Of a stretch of DNA of 15,685 bases, positions 7,465 to 14,518 are shown one piece after another (within the stretch, counting starts at the first letter, position 1; each line of letters opens with the position of its first letter). This DNA is from an uncultured Flavobacteriales bacterium (GTDB taxonomy: Bacteria > Bacteroidota > Bacteroidia > Flavobacteriales_D > Crocinitomicaceae), in assembly GCA_903879765.1 (NCBI GenBank), contig CAIRMS010000229.1:1-15685 (forward strand), given 5' to 3'. The position numbers and the translations under genes were made by a program. A model generated the notes under the pieces. It did no database searches. It saw only the letters and a list, made by a program, of their open reading frames with translations, and was not told the origin of the DNA.

Positions 7465-8295
7465 ATGAGTTTACAACTTACGCGTCCCTTGTGTGTGTTC
7501 GACTTAGAGACAACCGGACTTCAAATCACCAAGGATCGAATTGTACAAATTGCTATATTGAAAGTTTTTCCTGACGGAACGACGGAAGAATTTAGTCGTT
7601 TAGTGAATCCTGAAATGGTGATTGCGGATGAAAGCACTGCCATTCATGGCGTTAGTAATGAAATGGTGAAAAACGAACAAACGTTCGCACAACTTGCTCC
7701 TGAGATTCTCGCTTTTATTGGTGATGCCGATTTAGCAGGATACAATTCCAATAAATTCGATATTCCTGTATTATCCGAAGAATTACTTCGCACTGGAAAC
7801 GATTTCGATTTATCCAATCGTCGCTTTGTGGATGTTCAAAACATCTTTCACAAGATGGAACAACGTACCTTATCTGCTGCGTACCAATTCTATTGTGGGA
7901 AAACGATTGAAAATGCACACAATGCCATTTACGACACGTTAGCTACCTACGAAGTATTATTAGCACAATTAGAAAAATACCCGAGCCTGGCAAAAGACAT
8001 CGACGCATTGGCAGATTTTTCCAAAGCTGGAGACTTTCAACTTGCTGATTTTGCTGGACGCCTTGCCTACAATGCGAAAAAGGAATTGATCTATAACTTC
8101 GGAAAACACAAAAACAAAAGCGTTGTTCAAGTACTCAAAGAAGAACCTGGGTATTACGGATGGATGCTCGAAGCAGATTTTCCATTGTACACAAAGCAAA
8201 TCTTACGAAAAGAAATGGAACGCATCAAAGCAGAAAAAGATGCCATTCCGATGGAAGATAAACTCTATTTACTGAAGCAAAAATTCAATAAATAA
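7465..8295 (+). CDS. DnaQ-like 3'-5' exonuclease with ExoX-type C-terminal domain
   Basis: A 276-residue DEDDh exonuclease. ExoI is VFDLETTG (Asp13, Glu15), HGVSNEMV at 61-68 is the typical following helix, ExoII contains GYNSNKFD (Asp99), and ExoIII is AHNAIYDT (His152, Asp157); all five catalytic residues are present. After residue about 195 comes a small domain with NFGKHKNKSVVQVLKEEPGYYGWML (split: FGKHKNKSV at 212-220, EPGYYGWML at 227-235), which matches the C-terminal domain seen after exonuclease X and in small DUF3820-like proteins. The catalytic domain hydrolyses DNA or RNA from the 3' end; a role in repair or RNA trimming is possible but not shown. It is not the polymerase epsilon subunit in any obvious way, since no clamp-binding motif stands out. 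The stop overlaps the next start by one base (TAATG). Confidence 0.88.
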   Translation: MSLQLTRPLCVFDLETTGLQITKDRIVQIAILKVFPDGTTEEFSRLVNPEMVIADESTAIHGVSNEMVKNEQTFAQLAPEILAFIGDADLAGYNSNKFDIPVLSEELLRTGNDFDLSNRRFVDVQNIFHKMEQRTLSAAYQFYCGKTIENAHNAIYDTLATYEVLLAQLEKYPSLAKDIDALADFSKAGDFQLADFAGRLAYNAKKELIYNFGKHKNKSVVQVLKEEPGYYGWMLEADFPLYTKQILRKEMERIKAEKDAIPMEDKLYLLKQKFNK

Positions 8296-8903
8296 TGAAA
8301 ATTATTTGCATTGGACGTAATTATGCGGATCACGCGAAAGAAATGAAATCGGCAGTTCCGACTGAACCTTTATATTTTTTAAAACCGGACACAGCCATTT
8401 TACGAGAAGGTGATTTTTATTATCCGAATTTCACCAAAGATTTGCATTTTGAATGTGAGTTGATTGTGAAAATTGATCGTGTGGGAAAACACATCGACAA
8501 AGCTTTTGCGCATAAATACTACTCTGAATTTTCGTTGGGAATTGATTTTACGGCGCGTGACATTCAAGAACACTGCAAAGCAAATGGACTTCCATGGGAA
8601 AAAGCCAAAGGATTTGATTCCAGTGCAGCGATTTCCAATCACTGGGTAAACAAAGCGGACTTGGATTTAGAAACAGCGGAATTCAAATTCTTCCAAAACG
8701 ACGAGTTAAAACAAACAGGACATCCGCGTGATTTTATCTTTAGCATTGATGAAATCATTTCGTATGTTTCTCAATTCATGACCTTAAAGACAGGTGATTT
8801 AATTTATACAGGAACTCCTGCAGGTGTTGGACCTGTTCAAATTAGTGATCAATTACGTGGAGAACTAAACGGTACAACTTTCTTTGAATTCGCTGTAAAA
8901 TAA
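8295..8903 (+). CDS. Fumarylacetoacetate hydrolase (FAH) family protein, FAHD1-like
   Basis: A 202-residue single-domain FAH protein. It opens with IICIGRNYADHAKEM (3-17), has the metal-binding pattern FECELIVKI (Glu53, Glu55) and LGIDFTARD (Asp84), the lid-type segment GLPWEKAKGFDSS (98-110) and the conserved KTGDLIYTGTPAGVGP (165-180). These are the features of the acylpyruvate hydrolase/oxaloacetate decarboxylase branch (FAHD1/YcgM), which cleaves or decarboxylates small 2-oxoacids with a divalent metal. The substrate here is not known. The placement with a 2-oxoacid dehydrogenase E2 might reflect shared 2-oxoacid metabolism, though the exonuclease between them argues against a dedicated pathway. 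It begins on the last base of the exonuclease stop codon. Its own stop is two bases from the stop of the convergent gene. Confidence 0.88.
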   Translation: MKIICIGRNYADHAKEMKSAVPTEPLYFLKPDTAILREGDFYYPNFTKDLHFECELIVKIDRVGKHIDKAFAHKYYSEFSLGIDFTARDIQEHCKANGLPWEKAKGFDSSAAISNHWVNKADLDLETAEFKFFQNDELKQTGHPRDFIFSIDEIISYVSQFMTLKTGDLIYTGTPAGVGPVQISDQLRGELNGTTFFEFAVK

Positions 8904-8905
8904 AC

Positions 8906-11152
8906 CTAGCGCTTCCAGAATTTCTTATTTAAACCAGTGGATCGTCCTTTCAGGATATAGAACCCACTGTCGAAATCAGAGAGAGAGAATACATTGCTGC
9001 CATTCGAGACATCCCATGTACAAATCCAACGACCTTCGACGGAATAAACATCCATTATTCCAATGTGTTGATCCGTTAAAAGCGTTAATTCCGTTGTTGC
9101 TGGATTTGGATAGATGTTCAACATCGGTTGTTCTTCATCCGCAATAGCCATCGTACTTCCTGGCTCATCCTCTAATCGAAATATTCCACCTAAATCTTGA
9201 CCCACAAATAAATCCAAGTGATTGTCTTCGTCAATATCAGTAACAAAACAAGAACTATACGCACCAATTGCCGCTTTTAATCCTAAGAAATCAGCACTGC
9301 GCTCATGAAAAGACATTCCGGAACCTAATGAAGCATCGATGGAATCATAAAAATGGATGGCTCCGTTGTGAGCACCCAACATGAGGTAGGTGGTATCTTG
9401 AAAACGGAAGAAATGAGGGACAGCATAACCATCGGGAGTCAATGTATCGGTGTCTACCATACCAAGCGTATTGTTCAATAAAGTAAACGCTGGACTTGTG
9501 CTCGTTCCTGTATTCTCAAAATAAATAAGCTCGCCGGTTTTCTTTCCCAAAATAAGGTCTAATTTACCATCCTTGTTCAAGTCAAAAAGTTGAGGAGAGG
9601 CATATTGACCTGCATTCATCGGCGTCCCACTTTGATCCGCATAATTTAAAATTGGGGAAGCAAATGTTGGATTCGATCCGGTCGTAGTATTCTGATAGTA
9701 TGAAACGCTTCCGTTTTCCAATCCAAGTATCATGTCCGTTTTTCCATCACCATTTAAATCACCAAACGTTGGAAAGAGACGAAGCCCAAGGTTGGCTTGT
9801 GCTAAGTTTAAAAAATTGACATCGACAAGCGTAAATTTTGGATTTCCGATTGAACCTGTATTTTGATAATAGGCCAAGCGGCTTTCCTTTAAATTCGTTG
9901 CTTTGTATGCATAGAAATTTGAAACGATTAGATCTTGTAATCCATCATTGTTCAAGTCAACGATTTGTGGACTTGATGCCGTTCCATGCTCAATCATTTC
10001 ATTTTGCAAGAACGACTTTGTTTGATACACAAAATTTGGCTGTATATTGGCACCGGTATTTTTGTAAAACAATACACTGCTTTCATTTTCGGATACATTG
10101 TTTGCATTCGGCGTCACAATCAGGTCCTTTTTTCCATCGAAATCAACATCCACATGAAATCCAGCGGGAAACAGTTGCATGTTAACGGGGGTCGTATTAC
10201 TTGGGAAATTCGTACTCATCGAAACCATATCTGAATTCGAGTTTGGAATTGTTCCCCCATTGATGAGTAGCATCATATTCGTGTAAGAAACATCCCCAAG
10301 TATTAAATCAAGTACACCCGAATTATCGTAATCTAATGCAAGAACGGTTGATCCAGCGTGTGCTTTCGGTTCACTACCCACTGGTAATTCCGGATTTGGA
10401 ACATTCGAGCCATTGCAAGGTCCTGAGTTATCGAATAAAAAGACAGCGTTCGTTGTAACATCTTCTCTGTACCCACCCCAACAGGAGTTTTTCAATTCAA
10501 AAATCAGTGAATCAGAATGTCCATAAAGTTCTTGACTTTGATTTTGATGGAACTGCAAAAATTCACCTCCGATATGGTAGGTTAATATATCTAAATCACC
10601 ATCGCCTTCTACATCTACAATAGCTGGAATGTCAGCGGAACTAATGTATAAATTCAACTCAGGCCCATTGTAATTGGATGTAATGTAATTGCTGTATTGC
10701 TCCCATTGAAGTCCTATTGTGGCATTGCCTACGTTCTTGTAAACTCTTAATCCACCAATGGTGTAGCAAAATAAATCATTTTTGCCATCTTGATCATAAT
10801 CCGCGCAATAAGCACGGTAGCGCAAACCGGGAGGAAAACGTAAAAATCCCGCTGGATCTGAAACGTAATAGTGTTGAACGCTCGCGACTTCATGACGGTA
10901 CAAGTGAATTTGATCATGACTTCGATCGAAGACAAAGAGATCTTTATCACCGTCAAAATCGTAGTCTATTTCGGAAAACTGGGCATTATTCTGTCCTCCA
11001 CTCCATGCCAAATTCAAGAAACTGCCATTCTTAAAAACGAGAATTGAATCATTAAAATTGAATTGAAATTGAGCGTTTAATTCAGTGCTAATGACCAACA
11101 AAAGAAGAAGCAAGTACTTTTTCACGTAGAGTATTTTGTTAAAATTACGCAC
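8906..11152 (-). CDS. Secreted FG-GAP/VCBS repeat protein with T9SS type A C-terminal sorting domain
   Basis: A 748-residue exported protein. A hydrophobic signal peptide (residues 13-27, cleavage near LNA|Q) is followed by at least nine calcium-binding-like FG-GAP/VCBS motifs of the form D-x-D/N-x-D-G-x-x-D-L, for example near 63-73, 118-128, 180-189, 273-285, 335-345, 399-409, 465-475, 524-534 and 639-649, suggesting a beta-propeller. The last 70 residues are a type A sorting domain: LNIYPNPATTELTL, a V-Y-S-V-E-G-R strand and a basic end KKFWKR. Such proteins cross the outer membrane by T9SS and are released or anchored to surface lipopolysaccharide. No enzymatic domain is seen; adhesion or binding is inferred. 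The start is GTG. A second in-frame GTG at 11125 would give a neater MKKYLLLLLL signal peptide (739 residues), and no ATG is available upstream, because the WD40 stop lies in the same frame 6 bases away. Confidence 0.88.
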   Translation of the reverse strand: MRNFNKILYVKKYLLLLLLVISTELNAQFQFNFNDSILVFKNGSFLNLAWSGGQNNAQFSEIDYDFDGDKDLFVFDRSHDQIHLYRHEVASVQHYYVSDPAGFLRFPPGLRYRAYCADYDQDGKNDLFCYTIGGLRVYKNVGNATIGLQWEQYSNYITSNYNGPELNLYISSADIPAIVDVEGDGDLDILTYHIGGEFLQFHQNQSQELYGHSDSLIFELKNSCWGGYREDVTTNAVFLFDNSGPCNGSNVPNPELPVGSEPKAHAGSTVLALDYDNSGVLDLILGDVSYTNMMLLINGGTIPNSNSDMVSMSTNFPSNTTPVNMQLFPAGFHVDVDFDGKKDLIVTPNANNVSENESSVLFYKNTGANIQPNFVYQTKSFLQNEMIEHGTASSPQIVDLNNDGLQDLIVSNFYAYKATNLKESRLAYYQNTGSIGNPKFTLVDVNFLNLAQANLGLRLFPTFGDLNGDGKTDMILGLENGSVSYYQNTTTGSNPTFASPILNYADQSGTPMNAGQYASPQLFDLNKDGKLDLILGKKTGELIYFENTGTSTSPAFTLLNNTLGMVDTDTLTPDGYAVPHFFRFQDTTYLMLGAHNGAIHFYDSIDASLGSGMSFHERSADFLGLKAAIGAYSSCFVTDIDEDNHLDLFVGQDLGGIFRLEDEPGSTMAIADEEQPMLNIYPNPATTELTLLTDQHIGIMDVYSVEGRWICTWDVSNGSNVFSLSDFDSGFYILKGRSTGLNKKFWKR

Positions 11153-11158
11153 AAAGTG

Positions 11159-12085
11159 TCAAACTTGTTTATGGAAATCAAAGAAGTGAATCAATTTATC
11201 ATCACCGGCGTAAGCGAACTGGCCATTTCCATTGCTACACATGGTATTTACGGAGCGACGATGTCCAATACTTTTATCCGTAATTTTATGAATCACCTTC
11301 CGTTCGAGGGCATTCCATATTTTGACAGATTTATCCAGACTTACGGAAGCAAAATGATGTTCATCGATGAATTCCAGTCCATAAATTGTTCCTTTGTGAG
11401 CAGGAAGTGCTTTTTTTAACGAAAGCGCTTCAGCATCCCACCAACGCAAGTACCCATCCTTTCCACCAGTGATTAGCTCATTTGTTCTTCGATCCAAGCA
11501 AAGTACGGATGTACCAGCTTCATGCGCATAAAAACGATTTAACTCGTTAAAAAATTCCGTTTCTAATACAAGAACTTCCCCTGATCCACCTGCAATGACA
11601 ATTTCCGTTTGATTTATTTGTCGAATGGAGCGAATTTTCCCACAGGATAAGGGAAGAATGATGAGTAATTTCATCGTAGCTGTTTCCCAGACACTCAAAA
11701 AACCATCGGCATCGCCAATACAGAGTAATCTTTTATCATTGGTTTCAAACATGGAGAAAATCCCTGCTTGATGTTGGGTGAAATGGTGTATCTCTCGTTT
11801 TTGCTCAAGATCCACTATGTGCACTTGTCCTGTTGCCAATCCGATAGCGAGCATTTTATCTGACGAAAACAATTGAATGGAAAAAGGAACCGCCTCACAG
11901 CGTATGGCAAAGGAATCTTGTTTGCCTCTTGATTTATCCCAACGCGTCACGAAGCGATCTGCTGAAGCTGAATAAACGTATTCATCGTCAAAATCGATGG
12001 CATAAATTGGACCGTTATGTCCTTGAAAAACGTGTTTCGGAATGAATTCCGTAGTAGAATCAATTATCGTCTTCGTCGATTTCAT
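11159..12085 (-). CDS. WD40 repeat protein, single seven-bladed beta-propeller
   Basis: A 308-residue protein made almost entirely of WD40 repeats. Seven repeat ends can be counted at regular spacing: WD at 49-50, VD at 91-92, WE at 133-134, LE at 174-175, WD at 216-217, WN at 257-258 and FD at 302-303, with GH/AH-type openings (QGHNGPIYAI at 21-30, PAHKGTIYGL at 228-237). That is exactly one seven-bladed propeller. There is no signal peptide or membrane segment, so it is cytoplasmic, and its likely role is to hold other proteins together; no enzymatic domain is fused. The partner is unknown. The ATG lies inside the end of the upstream ComA-like gene (26-base overlap). The next methionine is at residue 78, inside the propeller, so this start is well supported. 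The secreted FG-GAP gene follows 6 bases after the stop, in the same frame. Confidence 0.88.
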   Translation of the reverse strand: MKSTKTIIDSTTEFIPKHVFQGHNGPIYAIDFDDEYVYSASADRFVTRWDKSRGKQDSFAIRCEAVPFSIQLFSSDKMLAIGLATGQVHIVDLEQKREIHHFTQHQAGIFSMFETNDKRLLCIGDADGFLSVWETATMKLLIILPLSCGKIRSIRQINQTEIVIAGGSGEVLVLETEFFNELNRFYAHEAGTSVLCLDRRTNELITGGKDGYLRWWDAEALSLKKALPAHKGTIYGLEFIDEHHFASVSLDKSVKIWNALERKVIHKITDKSIGHRRSVNTMCSNGNGQFAYAGDDKLIHFFDFHKQV

Positions 12086-12884
12086 CCTCCTCGTCGTTGA
12101 CTTGTTTCAATCGATCTGCGTATGATTTCGGAAGGAAATCAAAGAAGGTGTCACCACGTAAACCCAAACGAAGACATTCTAATGGAATCATGTCGTTGGG
12201 AGCGATATTTCCCAAGTTCACTTCAGCACCAAACAATTTAATGAACCAAACTTGTTGATTTTTCTGTGGTGCTTCCCAAAGAATATCCTCTGGTTTTACA
12301 CTTGCGATGATTCGATTAATCAAAACGCTGTGTGCCGTTCCATTTGGACGAAAAACACCTACATTTCCTGCCTCACGGCCTTCAGCGATTACTTTCCAAC
12401 TTCCCGCATCTAATTCACCTTTCATTAGGCGCACCCATTTTGCTGGAGAAATTAAAATGCCGGAATCCTTCGATCCAACCTCAGACATGACCGTCATATT
12501 CTTAGACAACTCGTGAATGATTTTACATTTTTCTTCATGTTGAATCACAATCGATCCATCAGAAACCTCCACAAGGTCTAATTTGTATTTATCAATTACT
12601 TTTTGGTATTCGTTAAATTTGCCACGCGCATAAAACGCTTCAAATAAAGTACCTCCAAAATACGGACGAATTCCCGCAGATTTGTACAAAGCAATTTTCT
12701 CTTCTAAATTATTGGTTACATAAGAAGTACCGAATCCAAATTTAACAATGTCGGTTAAGTGTCCTGATGCTTCAATAAAATGTTCCACCTCACGCAAACC
12801 TAAGCCTTTATCCATCATCATGGTAACGCCTTTGTTTCTTGGTTTTTCGCTTCTTTTCGGAATGAATGATAAATTAAAATTCAT
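12060..12884 (-). CDS. comA: Phosphosulfolactate synthase family protein (ComA-like)
   Basis: A 274-residue protein matching the ComA family along its length: KPRNKGVTMMMDKG at 14-27, DIVKFGFGTS at 45-54, PYFGGTLFEAF at 74-84, LVEVSDGSI at 104-112, SEVGSKDSG at 134-142, IAEGREAGNVG at 166-176, WEAPQKNQQ at 203-211, VNLGNI at 222-227 and LRLGLRGDTF at 238-247. The family is a TIM barrel that adds sulfite to phosphoenolpyruvate, giving (R)-phosphosulfolactate. In methanogens this starts coenzyme M synthesis; in Bacillus YitD serves sulfolactate made during sporulation. In Bacteroidota the product's fate is not settled; sulfolactate or a sulfonolipid precursor are possibilities. It exceeds archaeal ComA by roughly 20 residues, partly through an acidic tail (263-274) encoded where the WD40 start overlaps. 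It begins 2 bases after the TPR gene's stop. The family call is firm; the reaction in this organism is inferred. Confidence 0.87.
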   Translation of the reverse strand: MNFNLSFIPKRSEKPRNKGVTMMMDKGLGLREVEHFIEASGHLTDIVKFGFGTSYVTNNLEEKIALYKSAGIRPYFGGTLFEAFYARGKFNEYQKVIDKYKLDLVEVSDGSIVIQHEEKCKIIHELSKNMTVMSEVGSKDSGILISPAKWVRLMKGELDAGSWKVIAEGREAGNVGVFRPNGTAHSVLINRIIASVKPEDILWEAPQKNQQVWFIKLFGAEVNLGNIAPNDMIPLECLRLGLRGDTFFDFLPKSYADRLKQVNDEEDEIDEDDN

Positions 12885-12886
12885 GT

Positions 12887-14284
12887 TTATTCGGATAAAT
12901 TTAGGAAATCATGATCATCCAGTAATTTCGGATTAATTTCAAAGATTGTTTTTGCTTTAATGGAATCTTTTTCCAAGCAATTATTGAATAAGCGAATGGC
13001 CTCAGAACGCTGTCCGAGCATCCATTGCAAATTAACTTCTAGCACATGGGCAATTGCATTTTCTTTCTCCCCCTGGAGAAAATCCTGCAGAACCCGATAT
13101 GCTTCTATCGGAGACTCGTCACTTAAAAAATCAATGTAATCAGACAAACATTCTTCGTCTGCAGGATTTAACTCCAATGATTTCTCATAATGAAACTTTG
13201 TCTCCTCTCTCAATTCTAGTTTTTCGTAAGCACCTGCCAAAACGTGGTAAATTCCAGCATTTTCGGGATCAAAATCCAATGCTTTTTGAATTAACACAAT
13301 ACCTTCTCTTGTATGGCCCATAAGATCTTCAACGATACCCAGTCCCAACCAAGCTTCAGGTAGCATTGGTTCCATTTCAATGCTTTTTTTATAATAATGT
13401 TTGGAAAGATTGAACTCATTCAATTGTTCATACGCTTCCCCAATGTAACACATGGCCATTGCATCATCTCCATCGTGTTTTTGACAAAGTTCAAAATGCT
13501 CAATCGCTTTATGGTATTTTTCTAAAGATAAATATGAATTACCAATATTGAAATGTGCAGGTCCAAACTCATCATTGATTAAAATAGCATAATCATACGC
13601 CCAAACAGCCTTTTCAAAATCCTCTAATTTACTGTAGGCATTTCCGAGATTGTACCAAGCCGTTGCCGAATAGGGTTGCTCGTCAATAAACTCTGTGTAT
13701 GCTTTTATGGCCTCTTGATTCTCTTCCATGATGTCGTAACATCTACCAAGTTCATACAAGGCACTTTCATTGTATTTATTCACACGTAATGCTTCCTTCA
13801 ACACCTCAATTGCTTCAGGATACATGCGCATGCGCTGAAATTCAATGGAAATATCAAGAAAAATGAAATCCGTCTCGTTTGGTTCCGAAACATCAATGGC
13901 TAGATGAAAATACTTTATGGCATTTTTATGATCCCTTAACTGAGAATGTAAAGAAGCTTTTGTTAAGTATAATTCAGACGAGGGCTCCATTGTTTTTTCA
14001 ATGCCCTGAATTATTTCCAGGGCCTCATTTAAAATACCAAGTCCACCGAGCGATTGCGCTTTTCGCAGTTGAAAGAGTGGATTGTAAGCAAATTGGTACA
14101 TTCCTAACTCAGATGCAGCTTTTGCCTTTTGGTATTGTCCTTGCACAAGATAATGATCGATGATATTTTCGATACGGTCACTATCCATAAATTGCAGGGC
14201 ACTTCCCTGCAGGTGTGCTTCAAAGCGTTCGATATCTTCGATCAAACTGCTGTCTGCAAATTCTTCTTCGTCATCATCGAACAT
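12887..14284 (-). CDS. Tetratricopeptide (TPR) repeat protein, cytoplasmic
   Basis: A 465-residue protein with an acidic N-terminus (FDDDEEEF near 2-9) and no signal peptide, followed by tandem 34-residue TPR helices from about residue 50 to 435. Clear units include SALYELGRCYDIMEENQEAI (174-193), ATAWYNLGNAYSKLEDFEKA (207-226), GPAHFNIGNSYLSLEKYHKA (241-260), EAWLGLGIVEDLMGHTREGI (310-329) and AGIYHVLAGAYEKLELREET (343-362). TPR superhelices bind peptides or proteins; no catalytic domain is present, so a scaffold or chaperone-like role is the most that can be said. It is the first gene of the minus-strand run TPR, ComA-like, WD40, FG-GAP, with a 2-base gap to the ComA-like gene. The ATG at 14282-14284 is the first in frame and is preceded by a 234-base spacer, where the promoter of the run must lie. 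From memory, unverified, TPR genes next to ComA homologues recur in Flavobacteriia. Confidence 0.85.
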   Translation of the reverse strand: MFDDDEEEFADSSLIEDIERFEAHLQGSALQFMDSDRIENIIDHYLVQGQYQKAKAASELGMYQFAYNPLFQLRKAQSLGGLGILNEALEIIQGIEKTMEPSSELYLTKASLHSQLRDHKNAIKYFHLAIDVSEPNETDFIFLDISIEFQRMRMYPEAIEVLKEALRVNKYNESALYELGRCYDIMEENQEAIKAYTEFIDEQPYSATAWYNLGNAYSKLEDFEKAVWAYDYAILINDEFGPAHFNIGNSYLSLEKYHKAIEHFELCQKHDGDDAMAMCYIGEAYEQLNEFNLSKHYYKKSIEMEPMLPEAWLGLGIVEDLMGHTREGIVLIQKALDFDPENAGIYHVLAGAYEKLELREETKFHYEKSLELNPADEECLSDYIDFLSDESPIEAYRVLQDFLQGEKENAIAHVLEVNLQWMLGQRSEAIRLFNNCLEKDSIKAKTIFEINPKLLDDHDFLNLSE

Positions 14285-14293
14285 TCACTCAAT

Positions 14294-14305
14294 TTTTAGC
14301 TAAAA
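14294..14305. repeat. Perfect 12-bp palindrome in the leader of the TPR gene
   Basis: TTTTAGCTAAAA is a perfect palindrome ending 9 bases before the TPR start codon. A dimeric repressor could bind here and block initiation, or it may simply be chance in AT-rich sequence. It is too short and loop-free for an RNA hairpin. Confidence 0.35.
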
Positions 14306-14336
14306 TACCCCCTTTGAACTGAAAATAAAAAGGAAT

Positions 14337-14364
14337 CAAAGTGCAGTTTTCAACAAAACATCAA
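14337..14364 (-). promoter_or_regulatory. Weak candidate promoter for the TPR-ComA-WD40-FG-GAP genes
   Basis: On the minus strand a TTG (14362-14364) is followed after 17 bases by GCACTTTG (14337-14344). The spacing fits the Bacteroidota -33/-7 arrangement and the TTTG half is right, but the TA of TAnnTTTG is missing. It would place the palindrome at 14294-14305 in the leader. No better candidate is seen in the 234-base spacer 14285-14518, which otherwise holds no gene. Confidence 0.28.
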
Positions 14365-14378
14365 TTTGTTAAAAACTC

Positions 14379-14401
14379 TTTTCATTTTGGAAACATGAAA
14401 A
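14379..14401 (-). repeat. Inverted repeat between moxR and the TPR gene; possible weak terminator
   Basis: TTTTCAT and ATGAAAA form perfect 7-bp arms around a 9-base loop. Read on the minus strand, the hairpin is followed shortly by GAGTTTTTAA, so it could be a weak intrinsic terminator for surA-moxR. The stem is AT-rich and would be unstable, so an operator or chance are also possible. Confidence 0.28.
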
Positions 14402-14518
14402 AATAAGGAAAGCGTCAATTTCACACTAAGTATAAGTAAAAACGCTGTTTTTCTGCAAACTAGAGGAAATCATCAATGAAATAGATGCGCCTAATAGACA
14501 GAACGTTAAACGGTCAAA

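Noticed and set aside
8935..8969. Hairpin CAGTGG...CCACTG with inner GTCCT/AGGAT arms near the convergent stops, considered as a bidirectional terminator
   Set aside because: It lies within the coding end of the FG-GAP gene, the inner stem needs a wobble pair and neither strand has a clear T-run after it.
9500..11000. Tandem DNA repeats or a CRISPR-like array in the FG-GAP gene
   Set aside because: The periodicity is at protein level (D-x-D-x-D-G-type motifs at irregular spacing); the DNA units are diverged and not spaced like CRISPR repeats.
10717..11034. Plus-strand open frame of about 105 codons within the FG-GAP gene
   Set aside because: It is the antisense shadow of D/N-rich repeats; the composition is His/Arg/Cys-rich with no recognisable domain and no promoter.
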